Shown in pieces: positions 37,399 to 45,864 of a DNA stretch of 64,000 nucleotides; the stretch's first letter is position 1, and every line of letters starts with the position of its first letter. The stretch is from Chimaeribacter arupi. GTDB lineage: Bacteria > Pseudomonadota > Gammaproteobacteria > Enterobacterales > Enterobacteriaceae. The notes under the pieces were generated by a model, which searched no databases, was not told the origin of the DNA, and saw nothing but the letters and a program-made list of their open reading frames with translations. Both the position numbers and the translations under genes were made by a program. The DNA is taken from assembly GCF_002858805.1 (NCBI RefSeq), contig NZ_PJZI01000010.1, positions 62,001 to 126,000 on the forward strand, written 5' to 3'.

Positions 37399-38076
37399 AT
37401 GTCAAAGATAGATGTCTGGTCTACAAGAATTGCTAACTTTTCACAAATAGGGGTTTTGGCACTAGCAGCTTTTGGTTATTTTTATACCGTACTTCCTGTG
37501 TATCAGAAATCACTGCTTGATGAAGAAATAGCAAAAAAGACTCTTGAACTTGAAAAAAAAGACAAAAAACTTTTAGACCTTAACGCAAGCTTGAATGAAA
37601 AAACGATGGAACTAAGTCAGCTTTCGAAGGATGTTAACCAAGCAAAGAACGAAGCTCTCACAGCTAAATCAAATCTTAAAATAGTACAAGGGAAATTTTC
37701 TGAGCAATATTCAGAATTGAGGGTACATCTATTATCTCAATTTACATCGCTAGCTTACTCCGAATGTTATAAATTAATGTCCAGCGCCAATAATATATCA
37801 CAGTGCTTTAATAAAATAGCTGAATCGTACAATCTTCGAGAGCTCAACACCAGAGACAAAGGTAATCTTAGGAGAAACATAAAAAGGGAAAGCCCTAAAT
37901 TATTTATAGATTATTCTAATAAAAAAGACGCGCATGATTATACATTAAATAAAATAAATGACAGAATCACACTTGCCAACCGCCAGTGTGAATCAAAAAA
38001 AAGAACCGATGATTATAAGGATAGCTTTAAAAAAATAAACATTGATTTCGAATGTGAAACTAAAAAAACGAATTAG
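37399..38076 (+). CDS. Membrane-anchored coiled-coil protein, unknown function
   Basis: A 225-residue protein I do not recognise. Residues about 15-36 form one hydrophobic helix (IGVLALAAFGYFYTVLPVY). Residues about 40-100 are a charged heptad-rich coiled coil (LEKKDKKLLDLNASLNEKTM). The C-terminal 110 residues hold several cysteines and many lysines. The gene is AT-rich, unlike the backbone, and lies in the 3.3-kb element between the two att repeats, 32 bp after the integrase remnant, convergent with a HEPN-like gene. It could be cargo of a phage or defence island; no function is claimed. Confidence 0.65.
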   Translation: MSKIDVWSTRIANFSQIGVLALAAFGYFYTVLPVYQKSLLDEEIAKKTLELEKKDKKLLDLNASLNEKTMELSQLSKDVNQAKNEALTAKSNLKIVQGKFSEQYSELRVHLLSQFTSLAYSECYKLMSSANNISQCFNKIAESYNLRELNTRDKGNLRRNIKRESPKLFIDYSNKKDAHDYTLNKINDRITLANRQCESKKRTDDYKDSFKKINIDFECETKKTN

Positions 38077-38193
38077 AAAATGAGATATTGAAAACAAAAA
38101 CGCAATTAATTTTCGCGAGACAACAGTTAATGTCAGTTTATTTAAATTCGATAGCACAGAAAACTTTAAATTAAATAGACCTTATACTTTCAA

Positions 38194-38223
38194 ACAGAGG
38201 GCGTTATTCACGCCCTCTGTTTT
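38194..38223. terminator. Bidirectional terminator between the two island cargo genes
   Basis: Perfect 10-bp stem ACAGAGGGCG / CGCCCTCTGT with a 7-base loop and TTT on the right, between convergent stop codons. Confidence 0.85.
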
Positions 38224-38235
38224 GCGCAGCAAGAA

Positions 38236-39585
38236 TCAAAAGTAATTTTTTTCAAATTCTTCTGCTTTACCAATTGACGGCCTGATTTTTTCAATCACTT
38301 GTTGGCAATTATCAATATCATCTTTCAATGCTTTTAGTGCCTTTTCCTTAATTTTTGGAATATTATTAAATTTCCCTTTCATCATCCCTTCAGCCCCATA
38401 TGCTCCCCAGTCGCCTGCTGCACAGATGTGAATAATAAGTTCGAAACAACTTGAGTCATCCATCAAATTTGAGATATCACCATCGTATGAGCTTGCACTC
38501 TGTGCAAAAGAGTTAGCTTCTGAGAAAGTTGAAGAACCTGCCTGGCCAAAAATTGATTGTATAACTTTATCTTTAGCCCATTCATGCCCTTTAACATATT
38601 TCATTAATACGGGACTTAGTTTGTATTTCTCAAGAACATCCTCAAGGGTAGACTTAAAACATCTATCGATAACTATCGCTTCCAAACCAAGAATACTATT
38701 AGCAATTTGTACGGGATGCCTTAAATACGTATGTTGATCAGAGGATTTTGTATCTAAAATTGTATCCTCAAACATTTTATTTAATCTTAAATAAATAATA
38801 TCATCTATATCCTTGAGTAGATTACCATTGGTTGAGATACATTCCATCAAACATTGCCTTTTACTTTTATCGGTACTGCATTCAATTACAAGTTGTTTTT
38901 TTATCTGCTCAAGGACATCACTATTAAGCGGTTTACTTGATAAACCCAAAAGATATCTTTTTGCATTTAGCTTTATTTGTTCGTTTGCATTATCGAGTGA
39001 TTCGATCAATTTTTTTAGAAGATATGAATATCCATCATGATGCAGGTTTTTAACACCTTCATTTACTACTGTAGCATGATCTTGAATACTCGAAGTCGGA
39101 AATAAATATGAGTTAGTCAACCTAGACAGGATTTGGTCGGCAACCTGAGTTGTTGATAAAACTGGCTTAGATAGAAATCTATGTATAGTTTCAGAATAAA
39201 CATATCGGGCTTCTTCAGCAGTGGGCTTATGACCTGAAGGATGTGCAGCTTTATTTCTGAGCGTTCTTAATACTGAAAGGAAATCCGCATCAATATCCGT
39301 AATTATTTTTTCAGCCTTTAATTTATTAAGTAAATCACTTTCATAAACTTTTTGCTCATCTCTTTTTTTAGAGATTTCTATGAAAATTGCTTTAGCTACT
39401 CTATTTGTTGTAGCCATCCCGTCTAATTTTTTGAATAAATCTTCAAAAATAGCGATAAATGAAAGTACGACGCATGCTCGATGCGCACCTGTCATATAGC
39501 AAGTTAATGCTTCCCGCATGTATTCTTTCAGCTCAACATCAACTATATCACTAATAAGTTCTTCCATATCTCTAAGGCTTGACAT
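38236..39585 (-). CDS. HEPN-like domain protein, candidate defence or toxin gene
   Basis: A 449-residue protein without a family I can name. The N-terminal 125 residues are helical and contain LRTLRNKAAHPSGHKPT with R110-x4-H115, the Rx4-6H motif of HEPN ribonucleases, preceded by a long helix (ACVVLSFIAIFEDLFKKL) typical of that fold. Residues 125-449 are mainly helical and unassigned. The start at 39585 (MSSLRDMEEL) is set by AAAGGAG 6 bases upstream; an ATG eight codons earlier lacks one. The gene is AT-rich, sits alone on its strand inside the att-bounded element, and is followed by a strong hairpin. The HEPN call rests on the motif and helix pattern only. Confidence 0.6.
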   Translation of the reverse strand: MSSLRDMEELISDIVDVELKEYMREALTCYMTGAHRACVVLSFIAIFEDLFKKLDGMATTNRVAKAIFIEISKKRDEQKVYESDLLNKLKAEKIITDIDADFLSVLRTLRNKAAHPSGHKPTAEEARYVYSETIHRFLSKPVLSTTQVADQILSRLTNSYLFPTSSIQDHATVVNEGVKNLHHDGYSYLLKKLIESLDNANEQIKLNAKRYLLGLSSKPLNSDVLEQIKKQLVIECSTDKSKRQCLMECISTNGNLLKDIDDIIYLRLNKMFEDTILDTKSSDQHTYLRHPVQIANSILGLEAIVIDRCFKSTLEDVLEKYKLSPVLMKYVKGHEWAKDKVIQSIFGQAGSSTFSEANSFAQSASSYDGDISNLMDDSSCFELIIHICAAGDWGAYGAEGMMKGKFNNIPKIKEKALKALKDDIDNCQQVIEKIRPSIGKAEEFEKNYF

Positions 39586-39849
39586 AACTACTCCTTTATT
39601 TAATTTCAATTTTAAATAACATATCTAAATACCACTTAGTAAAAAAATAATATTGACAAATTTAAACCGGGTATTAATGTTTTTTAAACAGCCAACAAAA
39701 TCATACCGTTAATCACCTACATTTTGGATAGATAAGTTTGGCAGCAAAGTGGCAGCAGAGCGCAACGCTATGTGCCACTTTTCATCACTATATGGCCTAA
39801 AGAAAAGATAAATATCAGCAAGTTACTGATTTCACTCGATTCAAATTGG

Positions 39850-39912
39850 GACTCATAATCGCTTGGTCGTTGGTTCAAACCCAACAGGGGCCACCAAATT
39901 TTAGCTTTAAAA
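39850..39912. repeat. Right attachment repeat (attR-like)
   Basis: A 63-bp exact copy of 36528-36590, the 3' half of ileX plus 16 bases beyond the CCA. It begins within the anticodon stem, so no functional tRNA is encoded. It marks the junction between the 3.3-kb element and the prophage remnant to its right. Confidence 0.95.
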
Positions 39913-39922
39913 GCATATGATT

Positions 39923-39948
39923 AAGCCACCTTGCACGGTGGCTTTTTT
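39923..39948 (+). terminator. Terminator-like hairpin after the right att repeat
   Basis: Stem GCCACC / GGTGGC with a 6-base loop and T6; a diverged copy of the hairpin following ileX. Confidence 0.75.
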
Positions 39949-40013
39949 ATTTGGTGAAATCAAAGTGGCGATGAAATGGCGATGGATTTTTAAAGCCCTC
40001 ATGCTCTAGACAT

Positions 40014-40041
40014 AAAAAAGCCCCGCTTTTGCGGGGCCTTC
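40014..40041. terminator. Bidirectional hairpin at the end of the ogr remnant
   Basis: Stem GCCCCGC / GCGGGGC with a TTTT loop, A6 on the left; on the minus strand it ends with a T run directly after the ogr-like stop codon. Confidence 0.8.
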
Positions 40042-40146
40042 TTACATCCATAAGGTGCCTTGTTGTGATCTGTGTGGATGTAGCGGTTTAAGTTTCACGT
40101 CTTCAAGCCTGACAATCATTTCCACGATCAGGCATTCACGCAACCT
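40042..40146 (-). pseudogene. C-terminal remnant of a P2-like ogr/delta late-gene activator
   Basis: On the minus strand a frame of about 34 codons ends in PLHPHRSQQGTLWM and a stop. P2 Ogr-family proteins end in a similar PHP...GQQ.xWM tail. The zinc-finger N-terminus is absent and the frame runs into portal sequence on the opposite strand. In P2 ogr lies next to attP with its 3' end facing it, the geometry seen here relative to the repeat at 39850. The remnant is short, so identification is moderate. Confidence 0.5.
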
Positions 40147-40156
40147 GCCGCAGCCA

Positions 40157-41119
40157 CAGGCGTTCAGCTTTGGCGATCCGACCGCGGTGATGGATAAGCG
40201 CGACATCCTGGATTATGCCGAGTGCATCGGTAACGGCCGTTGTTATGAGCCGCCGGTGAGTTTTCACGGGCTGGCGAAAAGCCTCCGCGCCGCCGTGCAT
40301 TACAGCTCACCGATTTACGTGAAGCGCAATATCCTGGCCTCCACCTTTGTGCCGCACCCGCTGCTGACACAGCAGGAGTTCAGCCGCATCGCGCTCGATT
40401 ATCTGGTATTCGGGAATGCCTTTGTTGAGCTGCGTAAAAACGCGCTGGGCGCGCCGCTGCGCCTGGAGTGCTCACCGGCTAAATTTACCCGCCGGGGCAT
40501 TGAGGAGGGGGTGTATTGGTTTGTGAATGACTGGAAAGAGCCGCATGAATTTGTGGCCGGCAGCGTGTTTCACCTGGTTGAACCGGACATTAATCAGGAG
40601 CTTTACAGGCTGCCGGAATACCTCAGCGCCCTTAATTCCGCCTGGCTCAATGAGTCGGCCACGCTGTTTCGGCGCAAGTATTACCAGAACGGGGCGCACG
40701 CGGGCTACATCCTGTATATGACCGACGCCGCGCAGAGCAGCAGTGACATTGAGAAGATGCGCCAGGCGATGCGCGATACCAAAGGGCTGGGGAATTTCCG
40801 CAACCTGTTTATGTACGCACCCAACGGCAAGCCGGACGGCATTAAAATCTTACCGCTCAGTGAAGTCGCCACCAAAGACGACTTTTTCAATATCAAGAAG
40901 GCCAGCCGCGACGACCTGTTAAGCGCGCACCGCGTTCCGCCGCAGATGATGGGGATTATCCCGGACAACTCCGGCGGCTTTGGGGATGCCGTGAAGGCGT
41001 CACAGGTGTTTGTCAGGAACGAGCTAACGCCGTTGCAGGAGCGAATGAAAGAGATGAATGCCTGGCTCGGCCGGGAGGTGATTACCTTCAGGCCGTATAA
41101 CCTGGAGAGTAATGAGTAA
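40157..41119 (+). pseudogene. P2-like phage portal protein Q, 5' truncated
   Basis: About 320 residues closely resembling the P2 gpQ portal vertex protein (MDKRDILDYAECIGNGRCYEPP at its start; LPEYLSALNSAWLNESATLF; PLSEVATKDDFFNIKKAS). Homology starts at AFSFGDP, residue about 25 of gpQ; the first codons and start are lost, and the in-frame upstream residues (from 40055) read antisense to the ogr remnant. The rest is intact to the normal C-terminus, so loss was by a deletion at the 5' end. Base composition is GC-rich, unlike flanking cargo. It is unlikely to be functional without the other head genes. Confidence 0.85.
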
Positions 41120-41125
41120 CCTTGC

Positions 41126-41151
41126 ACCGGCCGACCCTGGCCGGTTTTTTT
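41126..41151 (+). terminator. Terminator after the portal gene
   Basis: Stem ACCGGCC / GGCCGGT with a 6-base loop and T7, just after the portal stop. Confidence 0.85.
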
Positions 41152-41300
41152 ATAGCGCTGTCAGGCGTGCTTTTCTATCAATTGATATATCAAGCTATAT
41201 ACATTAGGACACTACCATAATTAAAGGATCACGTTGAAAGAAAGTAAGAGCCTTTTGTCACATGGGTGTATTTATAATCCAATAATAAAAGTTGGTCATT

Positions 41301-42425
41301 TTAGTTTTGTGCATCGAGTAGAAAAAATTCAGGCAACTGGAGTATCGATCCCACAAGAGAGCGGGCACTTAGCACGCCATGCCTAATCATTTCAATCTGT
41401 TCAATAGCCTCATTTATGTGATGCATATCCAGTTGGGGAGAAACAGTGGCCATTTTGATAACTTTACCGTAGTACATAGCTTTAACATCTAGCATCCAGT
41501 CAGCAAACTGCCGTTCGAGGCGTAAAGCATAAGCCACCTTAGCCGACAATGCTTTATTATGGCTAAAGTGTATTTTAATATCTACTAGCATCGCTATAGC
41601 ACGCTCTAATACTACTAGGTGCATTCGAGAAGCATCACCTACTCTTTGAGCAGATAAGTAGGCATCTAAACAGCCATAACGTGAAATCATGAAATGCACA
41701 TACTCAAAAGACATATCACATGTATAGCGATTATGTCGGGAGGCATCTAGAATTTCTCGCCAATGCTTCGTAGATGCAAATAAGCATTCAGCCCGCGTTC
41801 CCTTTCTGCCATCTGGCAACACGTAGTTAACTGTTGGAATCTGGATCTCTCTTAGTTTCTTACCTCGTTTATCTTCAAAAAATGCTAAAACTTCAGCTGC
41901 TTCAACATGATTTGCGGTTACTTCCCGCACCTTTGCGCGTAGTATCGTGCGTAGGCGTTTAAGCTGTTTTTGCTTGACCTTGCAACCTAGATAGCAATTA
42001 GATGAATAGGTAGCTGCAATTGCCTCTCTTAGCTTTTCACACATTTCCCAAAGCTCATTAACTTGATTACGGTCAGTTAATGGGCTGGCTATTAATTTTC
42101 GAGTGGCAGCCAATTCATTATTTGAGATTTTATTAATCTTCTCGTAGGGGAAAAAATCATCAAAGTCAGTTGTAATATATATATTTTTTTCCGCTCTTAT
42201 CTTCGAAAAATCTTTATAGAAAGAATCACACAAACCACGTTGCAACCAAAAATTAACCGTAGCTTGTTCATTACCCTTAGGTTCGAGGCCATTGAAGAAA
42301 TGATGTTTTTTGCTAAGAATTTTTACGATATTATTGACATCAACAAACTTACCAGCGATCGTGACATTAACAAGTCCATTTCTGCAATGCGCACTTTTTT
42401 TTGGCAATGGAATAACCTCAAGCAT
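41301..42425 (-). CDS. Hypothetical protein, prophage cargo
   Basis: A 374-residue soluble protein that I do not recognise. Residues about 125-185 are basic and helical (KVKQKQLKRLRTILRAKVRE), and the C-terminal half is helix-rich with Arg/His. There is no signal peptide or membrane segment. The ribosome-binding site before ATG 42425 is weak. The gene is AT-rich and lies where P2-like phages carry accessory genes near cos, beyond portal gene Q. Function unknown. Confidence 0.6.
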   Translation of the reverse strand: MLEVIPLPKKSAHCRNGLVNVTIAGKFVDVNNIVKILSKKHHFFNGLEPKGNEQATVNFWLQRGLCDSFYKDFSKIRAEKNIYITTDFDDFFPYEKINKISNNELAATRKLIASPLTDRNQVNELWEMCEKLREAIAATYSSNCYLGCKVKQKQLKRLRTILRAKVREVTANHVEAAEVLAFFEDKRGKKLREIQIPTVNYVLPDGRKGTRAECLFASTKHWREILDASRHNRYTCDMSFEYVHFMISRYGCLDAYLSAQRVGDASRMHLVVLERAIAMLVDIKIHFSHNKALSAKVAYALRLERQFADWMLDVKAMYYGKVIKMATVSPQLDMHHINEAIEQIEMIRHGVLSARSLVGSILQLPEFFLLDAQN

Positions 42426-42661
42426 CTTGTAGTCTCAATTTTTGGCAGGTGACAACGTTATATTTAAATAAATAGTTTCAAATAGAAGCTATTGATTTTT
42501 ATTGTTATTTTATATTTGCATTTAAAATAACCTGGGTTATATATAAAGATAAACATTCTGCTCTGACATTTAAATATTGTAGCACTCATCATGAACATAT
42601 CATTTCATAATGAAACCATACAATCCTAAACCCCTAGTTTATAATAAATAATTATTGAGAC

Positions 42662-42679
42662 ACCCCGCCGCAGCGGGGT
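42662..42679 (-). terminator. Terminator-like hairpin downstream of the SGNH hydrolase gene
   Basis: Perfect stem ACCCCGC / GCGGGGT with a CGCA loop, 12 bp after the stop of the minus-strand gene. The T-run is poor. Confidence 0.5.
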
Positions 42680-42690
42680 AAACTCTAGAA

Positions 42691-43398
42691 TTAGAATAAA
42701 TCAGAAATCTCATTGCTCCAGGCTTTATAGCCTTTGAAATTGATATGTGTATCGTCTAGCGAAAATTCAGGATTCAAGACACCATCAACTGCTAGGGATT
42801 TATTTATATCCACATAATGATAACTCTTTTCCTTACAGAACTTAGTCAGCTTATTATTAATTTGGTTGATGACAATATTCTTCTGGCGTAAAGTCTCCCC
42901 TGAAAAAAGAGTAGATTCAACCACTATATCCATTCCGGCTTCTTTCAACTTATCAGCAATCTTTCCAATATTTTCCACAATACCATCCGCACTCATTCCA
43001 CGATCAATATCATTTGTCCCAACCATAATGAAAGCCTTTTTTGCACCAGTAGCAATAATATCGTCAATACGTTCTAATATACCGGTGGTATCATCGCCAG
43101 CAATGCCACGATTCACAATTTTATAATTGGGGAAAATATCATCCCAACGAGCATTTTCTGTAATGCTATCCCCTACCATCACATAATCGCCTTTTCCATG
43201 GAATTCTTTATACATATCGCGCTTATATAGATAGGTGGCATTGCGAACCGTATCTGATGTTTCAGACGTAAAATACTTATGTTTTAATTCGTAAATAGTG
43301 CTGTATGGGAAAATAGCATATTTACCCAGAGCAAACCCATAACCAAAGACTAATGCCACCCCTGCGGCTATAGCCACATTTTTCATTTTCAAATTCAT
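42691..43398 (-). CDS. Membrane-anchored SGNH/GDSL hydrolase
   Basis: A 235-residue esterase-like protein. An N-terminal hydrophobic helix (VAIAAGVALVFGYGFALG) would anchor or export it. All four SGNH blocks are visible: VMVGDSITENA (catalytic Ser), NRGIAGDDT (Gly), MVGTNDI (Asn) and DDTHIN (Asp and His). Such enzymes deacylate or deacetylate lipids, glycans or peptidoglycan; in a phage cargo position, cell-surface modification is plausible. AAGG lies 7 bases before the ATG. The gene is AT-rich and stands alone. Confidence 0.83.
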   Translation of the reverse strand: MNLKMKNVAIAAGVALVFGYGFALGKYAIFPYSTIYELKHKYFTSETSDTVRNATYLYKRDMYKEFHGKGDYVMVGDSITENARWDDIFPNYKIVNRGIAGDDTTGILERIDDIIATGAKKAFIMVGTNDIDRGMSADGIVENIGKIADKLKEAGMDIVVESTLFSGETLRQKNIVINQINNKLTKFCKEKSYHYVDINKSLAVDGVLNPEFSLDDTHINFKGYKAWSNEISDLF

Positions 43399-43735
43399 TT
43401 CATCACCTTAGAGGAAAAAGCATAAACCGCTCAAATTTTAAGGAATTATACTCTTTCTGCAACATCTAAAAATATAAATATTTCTAATGATTAGATTCCA
43501 AGTTTAACTTTTATCTTTTGGAATACCGTTCTTGAGAATAACTGAGACACTTCACATTAGCTTAACTAAACATTATTCCCTAAAAGGAATTAGAATGAAG
43601 GACAGAAAACTTTCTTCCACTTTAAACGGGCGTGATTTTCAAGCATCGGATGTGTTTCATATAACAGCCAAGGTCTTTTTAACAGACAAAAACCGTAGTT
43701 AGCCTAGCCATAAAGCGAAAATCAGTTCCATTTGC
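43399..43735. other. AT-rich region between the SGNH gene and the next cargo gene
   Basis: About 340 bp of AT-rich sequence containing promoter-like tracts for the minus-strand SGNH gene and one short ORF at 43595-43702, listed separately. Nothing else is supported. Confidence 0.4.
43595..43702 (+). CDS. Possible 35-residue small protein
   Basis: A short ORF beginning MKDRKLSSTLNGRDFQ, preceded by AAAAGGAATTAGA, a good ribosome-binding site 7 bases upstream. It has no known relative to my knowledge. The TAG stop lies 34 bp before the convergent gene's stop. The RBS is the only positive evidence. Confidence 0.28.
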   Translation: MKDRKLSSTLNGRDFQASDVFHITAKVFLTDKNRS

Positions 43736-44086
43736 TCACCATAATGCTGTCATATAACTAGGCTTGCCGTCTGCAATACCCCAGAAAACAATTTGTAAAC
43801 AGTTGGTTAGCCTGATTTTAACAATCATAGGTTCTAGAGAATATGTTAAATCAGGATAAACTTTATGTTCTGTTTGCAGCGCTACCTGCAACATCTCAGC
43901 CTCAGCCAAGTGCTCTAAGGTCAGAGCCGTGGTTACATCGTTTCCCCAGCGCCCCGAACCTAGGTAGAACTGGTCACCTGTCATGCTTAGATGCCGGATG
44001 ACGAATCCCATTGGCCGAATATCTTTCTTATTATCGGCCTGCACAATATGCAGCCAGAATTCTCGTGTCCCTGCTTCTGTATTCAT
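43736..44086 (-). CDS. Hypothetical protein, 116 residues
   Basis: A small soluble protein (EAGTREFWLHIVQADNKKD at the N-terminus; ALTLEHLAEAEMLQVALQTE in the middle) of no recognised family. AGG lies 6 bases before the ATG. It ends in hydrophobic WGIADGKPSYMTALW. It lies in the AT-rich prophage cargo with no evident partner gene. Confidence 0.5.
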   Translation of the reverse strand: MNTEAGTREFWLHIVQADNKKDIRPMGFVIRHLSMTGDQFYLGSGRWGNDVTTALTLEHLAEAEMLQVALQTEHKVYPDLTYSLEPMIVKIRLTNCLQIVFWGIADGKPSYMTALW

Positions 44087-44501
44087 TGCTGCCTAATCAC
44101 TATGTCAAAAATCCAAAGTAGTATGCCGTCAAATAGAGTAAAAAAGGAGAGAGCGGATCACTATTTGTTCAAATTCGGAATAATGCCTTAAGTTAAACAC
44201 TATTAATGATTTGGATACTTAGAAGCAACGGAATCCTTTAGTAATGAGGTATATCGATTTTTGCTGGAAATGATTAGTCAGATTCGAATAGCCGCGCAAA
44301 TAGCTAAATGCAGATTTTTATTAACTCTGCGCGCAATGCTATCCCCGCCACGCCTGCCCGCTTTATGCATCGTTTTTCATGCAGGTGCATGAACCAACGA
44401 AAAAGGCTCCAGCACTGGAGCCTTTGAGGTTTTGCTATGTGTCGCTCTGCATTCAGATCCATGCACTCTATGTATGCATAGCCCTTGCACCGCAACCTTG
44501 G
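44087..44501. other. AT-rich intergenic region in prophage cargo
   Basis: About 415 bp. It holds the leader of the 116-residue gene and a minus-strand terminator at 44402-44425. A possible 63-codon frame on the minus strand (44304-44495) runs through that terminator and was rejected. Confidence 0.5.
44402..44425 (-). terminator. Terminator for the minus-strand gene ending at 44502
   Basis: Stem AAAGGCTCC / GGAGCCTTT with a tight loop; on the minus strand it ends in TTTTTCG. Confidence 0.75.
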
Positions 44502-45236
44502 TTACTTGATGATTTTGACTAACTCGCCTGTTTGAAGGTCTACGCGGGCGGCGATCTCATCTTTGATGATCCCACCATATGCGTTTTTTCCACGGAATAC
44601 AGTTTTAACGATAGCGTGAGGATCTTTACCCAAGATTAAGCGATATGACGTTGAAACATGTTTATATGATGAATCATCATTCATATTATCTTTGATGAAT
44701 CTTTCTAACGGCCTATATGACCCATCCCACCCGCTAAAGTTTTCTTGGAATGTATCAAAATTTATTTTCTTGGCTAAAGATTCAGGTGTGCGCTCATATT
44801 GTGCATAACACCATCCGAAAACTTCATTAAGTTTTAAATCATCTGATTTAGTAAAGCTGTATTCGCTAAGGCAAGCATACATACCATCAATGGCCGCATC
44901 AGGCATCGCCTTAAAATCGGTATAATCTGCTACGATTTTATGCCGGGTGCCTTTAGTCTCATTGCGATAGCCCTTTAGACTCATGTCAGCAAACTCAAAC
45001 ACACGCGGCGTCGGTTCAGTTTTTTCCTCAGCGGCTTGAACTGACTCCTGGCTTGGTGCCTGTGATTTCGCTGAAGGGTATAAGGTGGAGCCGAGAAAGC
45101 TTAAAACAAGCCACCCACCAAGATAGATAACGCTCGACCTTATTCGGTTTGGCATTCGAACCACTGAAGGTTTAATCAGCCCAACGATGAAAGCAAGTAA
45201 GCAAAGAAGAGATAATAAAGCGATTATAGTTCCCAT
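44502..45236 (-). CDS. Hypothetical protein with two N-terminal membrane helices
   Basis: A 244-residue protein. Residues about 2-21 (GTIIALLSLLCLLAFIVGLI) and 34-50 (SSVIYLGGWLVLSFLGSTLY) are membrane helices. A Ser/Gln/Glu linker follows, then a soluble domain of about 160 residues with two cysteines near residue 120-140 (MYACLSEYSF; EVFGWCYAQYE). The start at 45236 is set by AAAAGGAATAGT before it; an ATG 10 codons upstream lacks a site. I do not recognise the soluble domain. The gene is part of the AT-rich cargo. Confidence 0.58.
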   Translation of the reverse strand: MGTIIALLSLLCLLAFIVGLIKPSVVRMPNRIRSSVIYLGGWLVLSFLGSTLYPSAKSQAPSQESVQAAEEKTEPTPRVFEFADMSLKGYRNETKGTRHKIVADYTDFKAMPDAAIDGMYACLSEYSFTKSDDLKLNEVFGWCYAQYERTPESLAKKINFDTFQENFSGWDGSYRPLERFIKDNMNDDSSYKHVSTSYRLILGKDPHAIVKTVFRGKNAYGGIIKDEIAARVDLQTGELVKIIK

Positions 45237-45270
45237 ACTATTCCTTTTAAATGTGTGTAGCCCCAAAAAA

Positions 45271-45300
45271 ACAGCCGCATATTATCAAATATGCGGCTGT
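45271..45300 (-). terminator. Perfect 12-bp inverted repeat, terminator-like
   Basis: ACAGCCGCATAT / ATATGCGGCTGT with a 6-base loop and T6 on the minus strand. It would end minus-strand transcripts from the 45492-45683 gene before the 45236 gene begins. Confidence 0.7.
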
Positions 45301-45491
45301 TATATATAAAATAATTTAATGCGATTTATTGCTTATGTTTCTTTCTTGAGGCTGCTTTACTAGTAGAAGCACCACCCTGATAGTCTCGCTCTATCATTAA
45401 AGGAATTTCACCCAAGCCACTTATATCTTCCCTCTATAAGAGCATGACTAACTAGCTGATTTTTTTTATTTTTATCATGATACATCGGCTG

Positions 45492-45683
45492 TTAGTTCTC
45501 AAGCGGCCGAGCTGAAAAAATCACCTGAAAATGATTGTCTTGTAATGTCATGCCACGCGCTAAATCAGCAATCATGAGTAACGCTACCTCCCGATCTCTT
45601 TCCTGACACCCACCTTCAGCAGTGAGCCGCGCAATCAGTTCAACCCTTTCAAGTGCTACATGCGCCTTCAAATTCTGATCCAT
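45492..45683 (-). CDS. Small prophage-associated protein, 63 residues
   Basis: An acidic small protein (ALERVELIARLTAEGGCQERD; ALLMIADLARGMT) predicted mostly helical. A strong ribosome-binding site (GAAGGGGG) lies 5-6 bases before the ATG. Size and setting suit a phage early-region gene, but I cannot assign a family. Confidence 0.5.
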   Translation of the reverse strand: MDQNLKAHVALERVELIARLTAEGGCQERDREVALLMIADLARGMTLQDNHFQVIFSARPLEN

Positions 45684-45864
45684 AATCCCCCTTCTTATTG
45701 ATACTGTTTATTTATACAGTAGCACAGCAATACTGATTTATAAAAGAATTTTCAAAAGCAGCGGTGATCAATTTATGCTTTTGAAACTTAAGGCAAACTT
45801 TGCCGCCCTTGATTGATAGGCTCTAACTATTAGTTAATGAAAAACATAATGAAATTTCACGCTA

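Noticed and set aside
39850-39912. Second tRNA-Ile gene
   Set aside because: Only the 3' half of the tRNA is present; the 5' acceptor strand and D-arm are missing.
44304-44495. 63-codon minus-strand frame
   Set aside because: It reads through a good terminator hairpin (44402-44425) and has no ribosome-binding site.
45330-45437. Short minus-strand frame ending in KAASRKKHKQ
   Set aside because: Only about 23-35 codons, no ribosome site and a nearby upstream stop; perhaps a decayed phage gene end, but not supportable.
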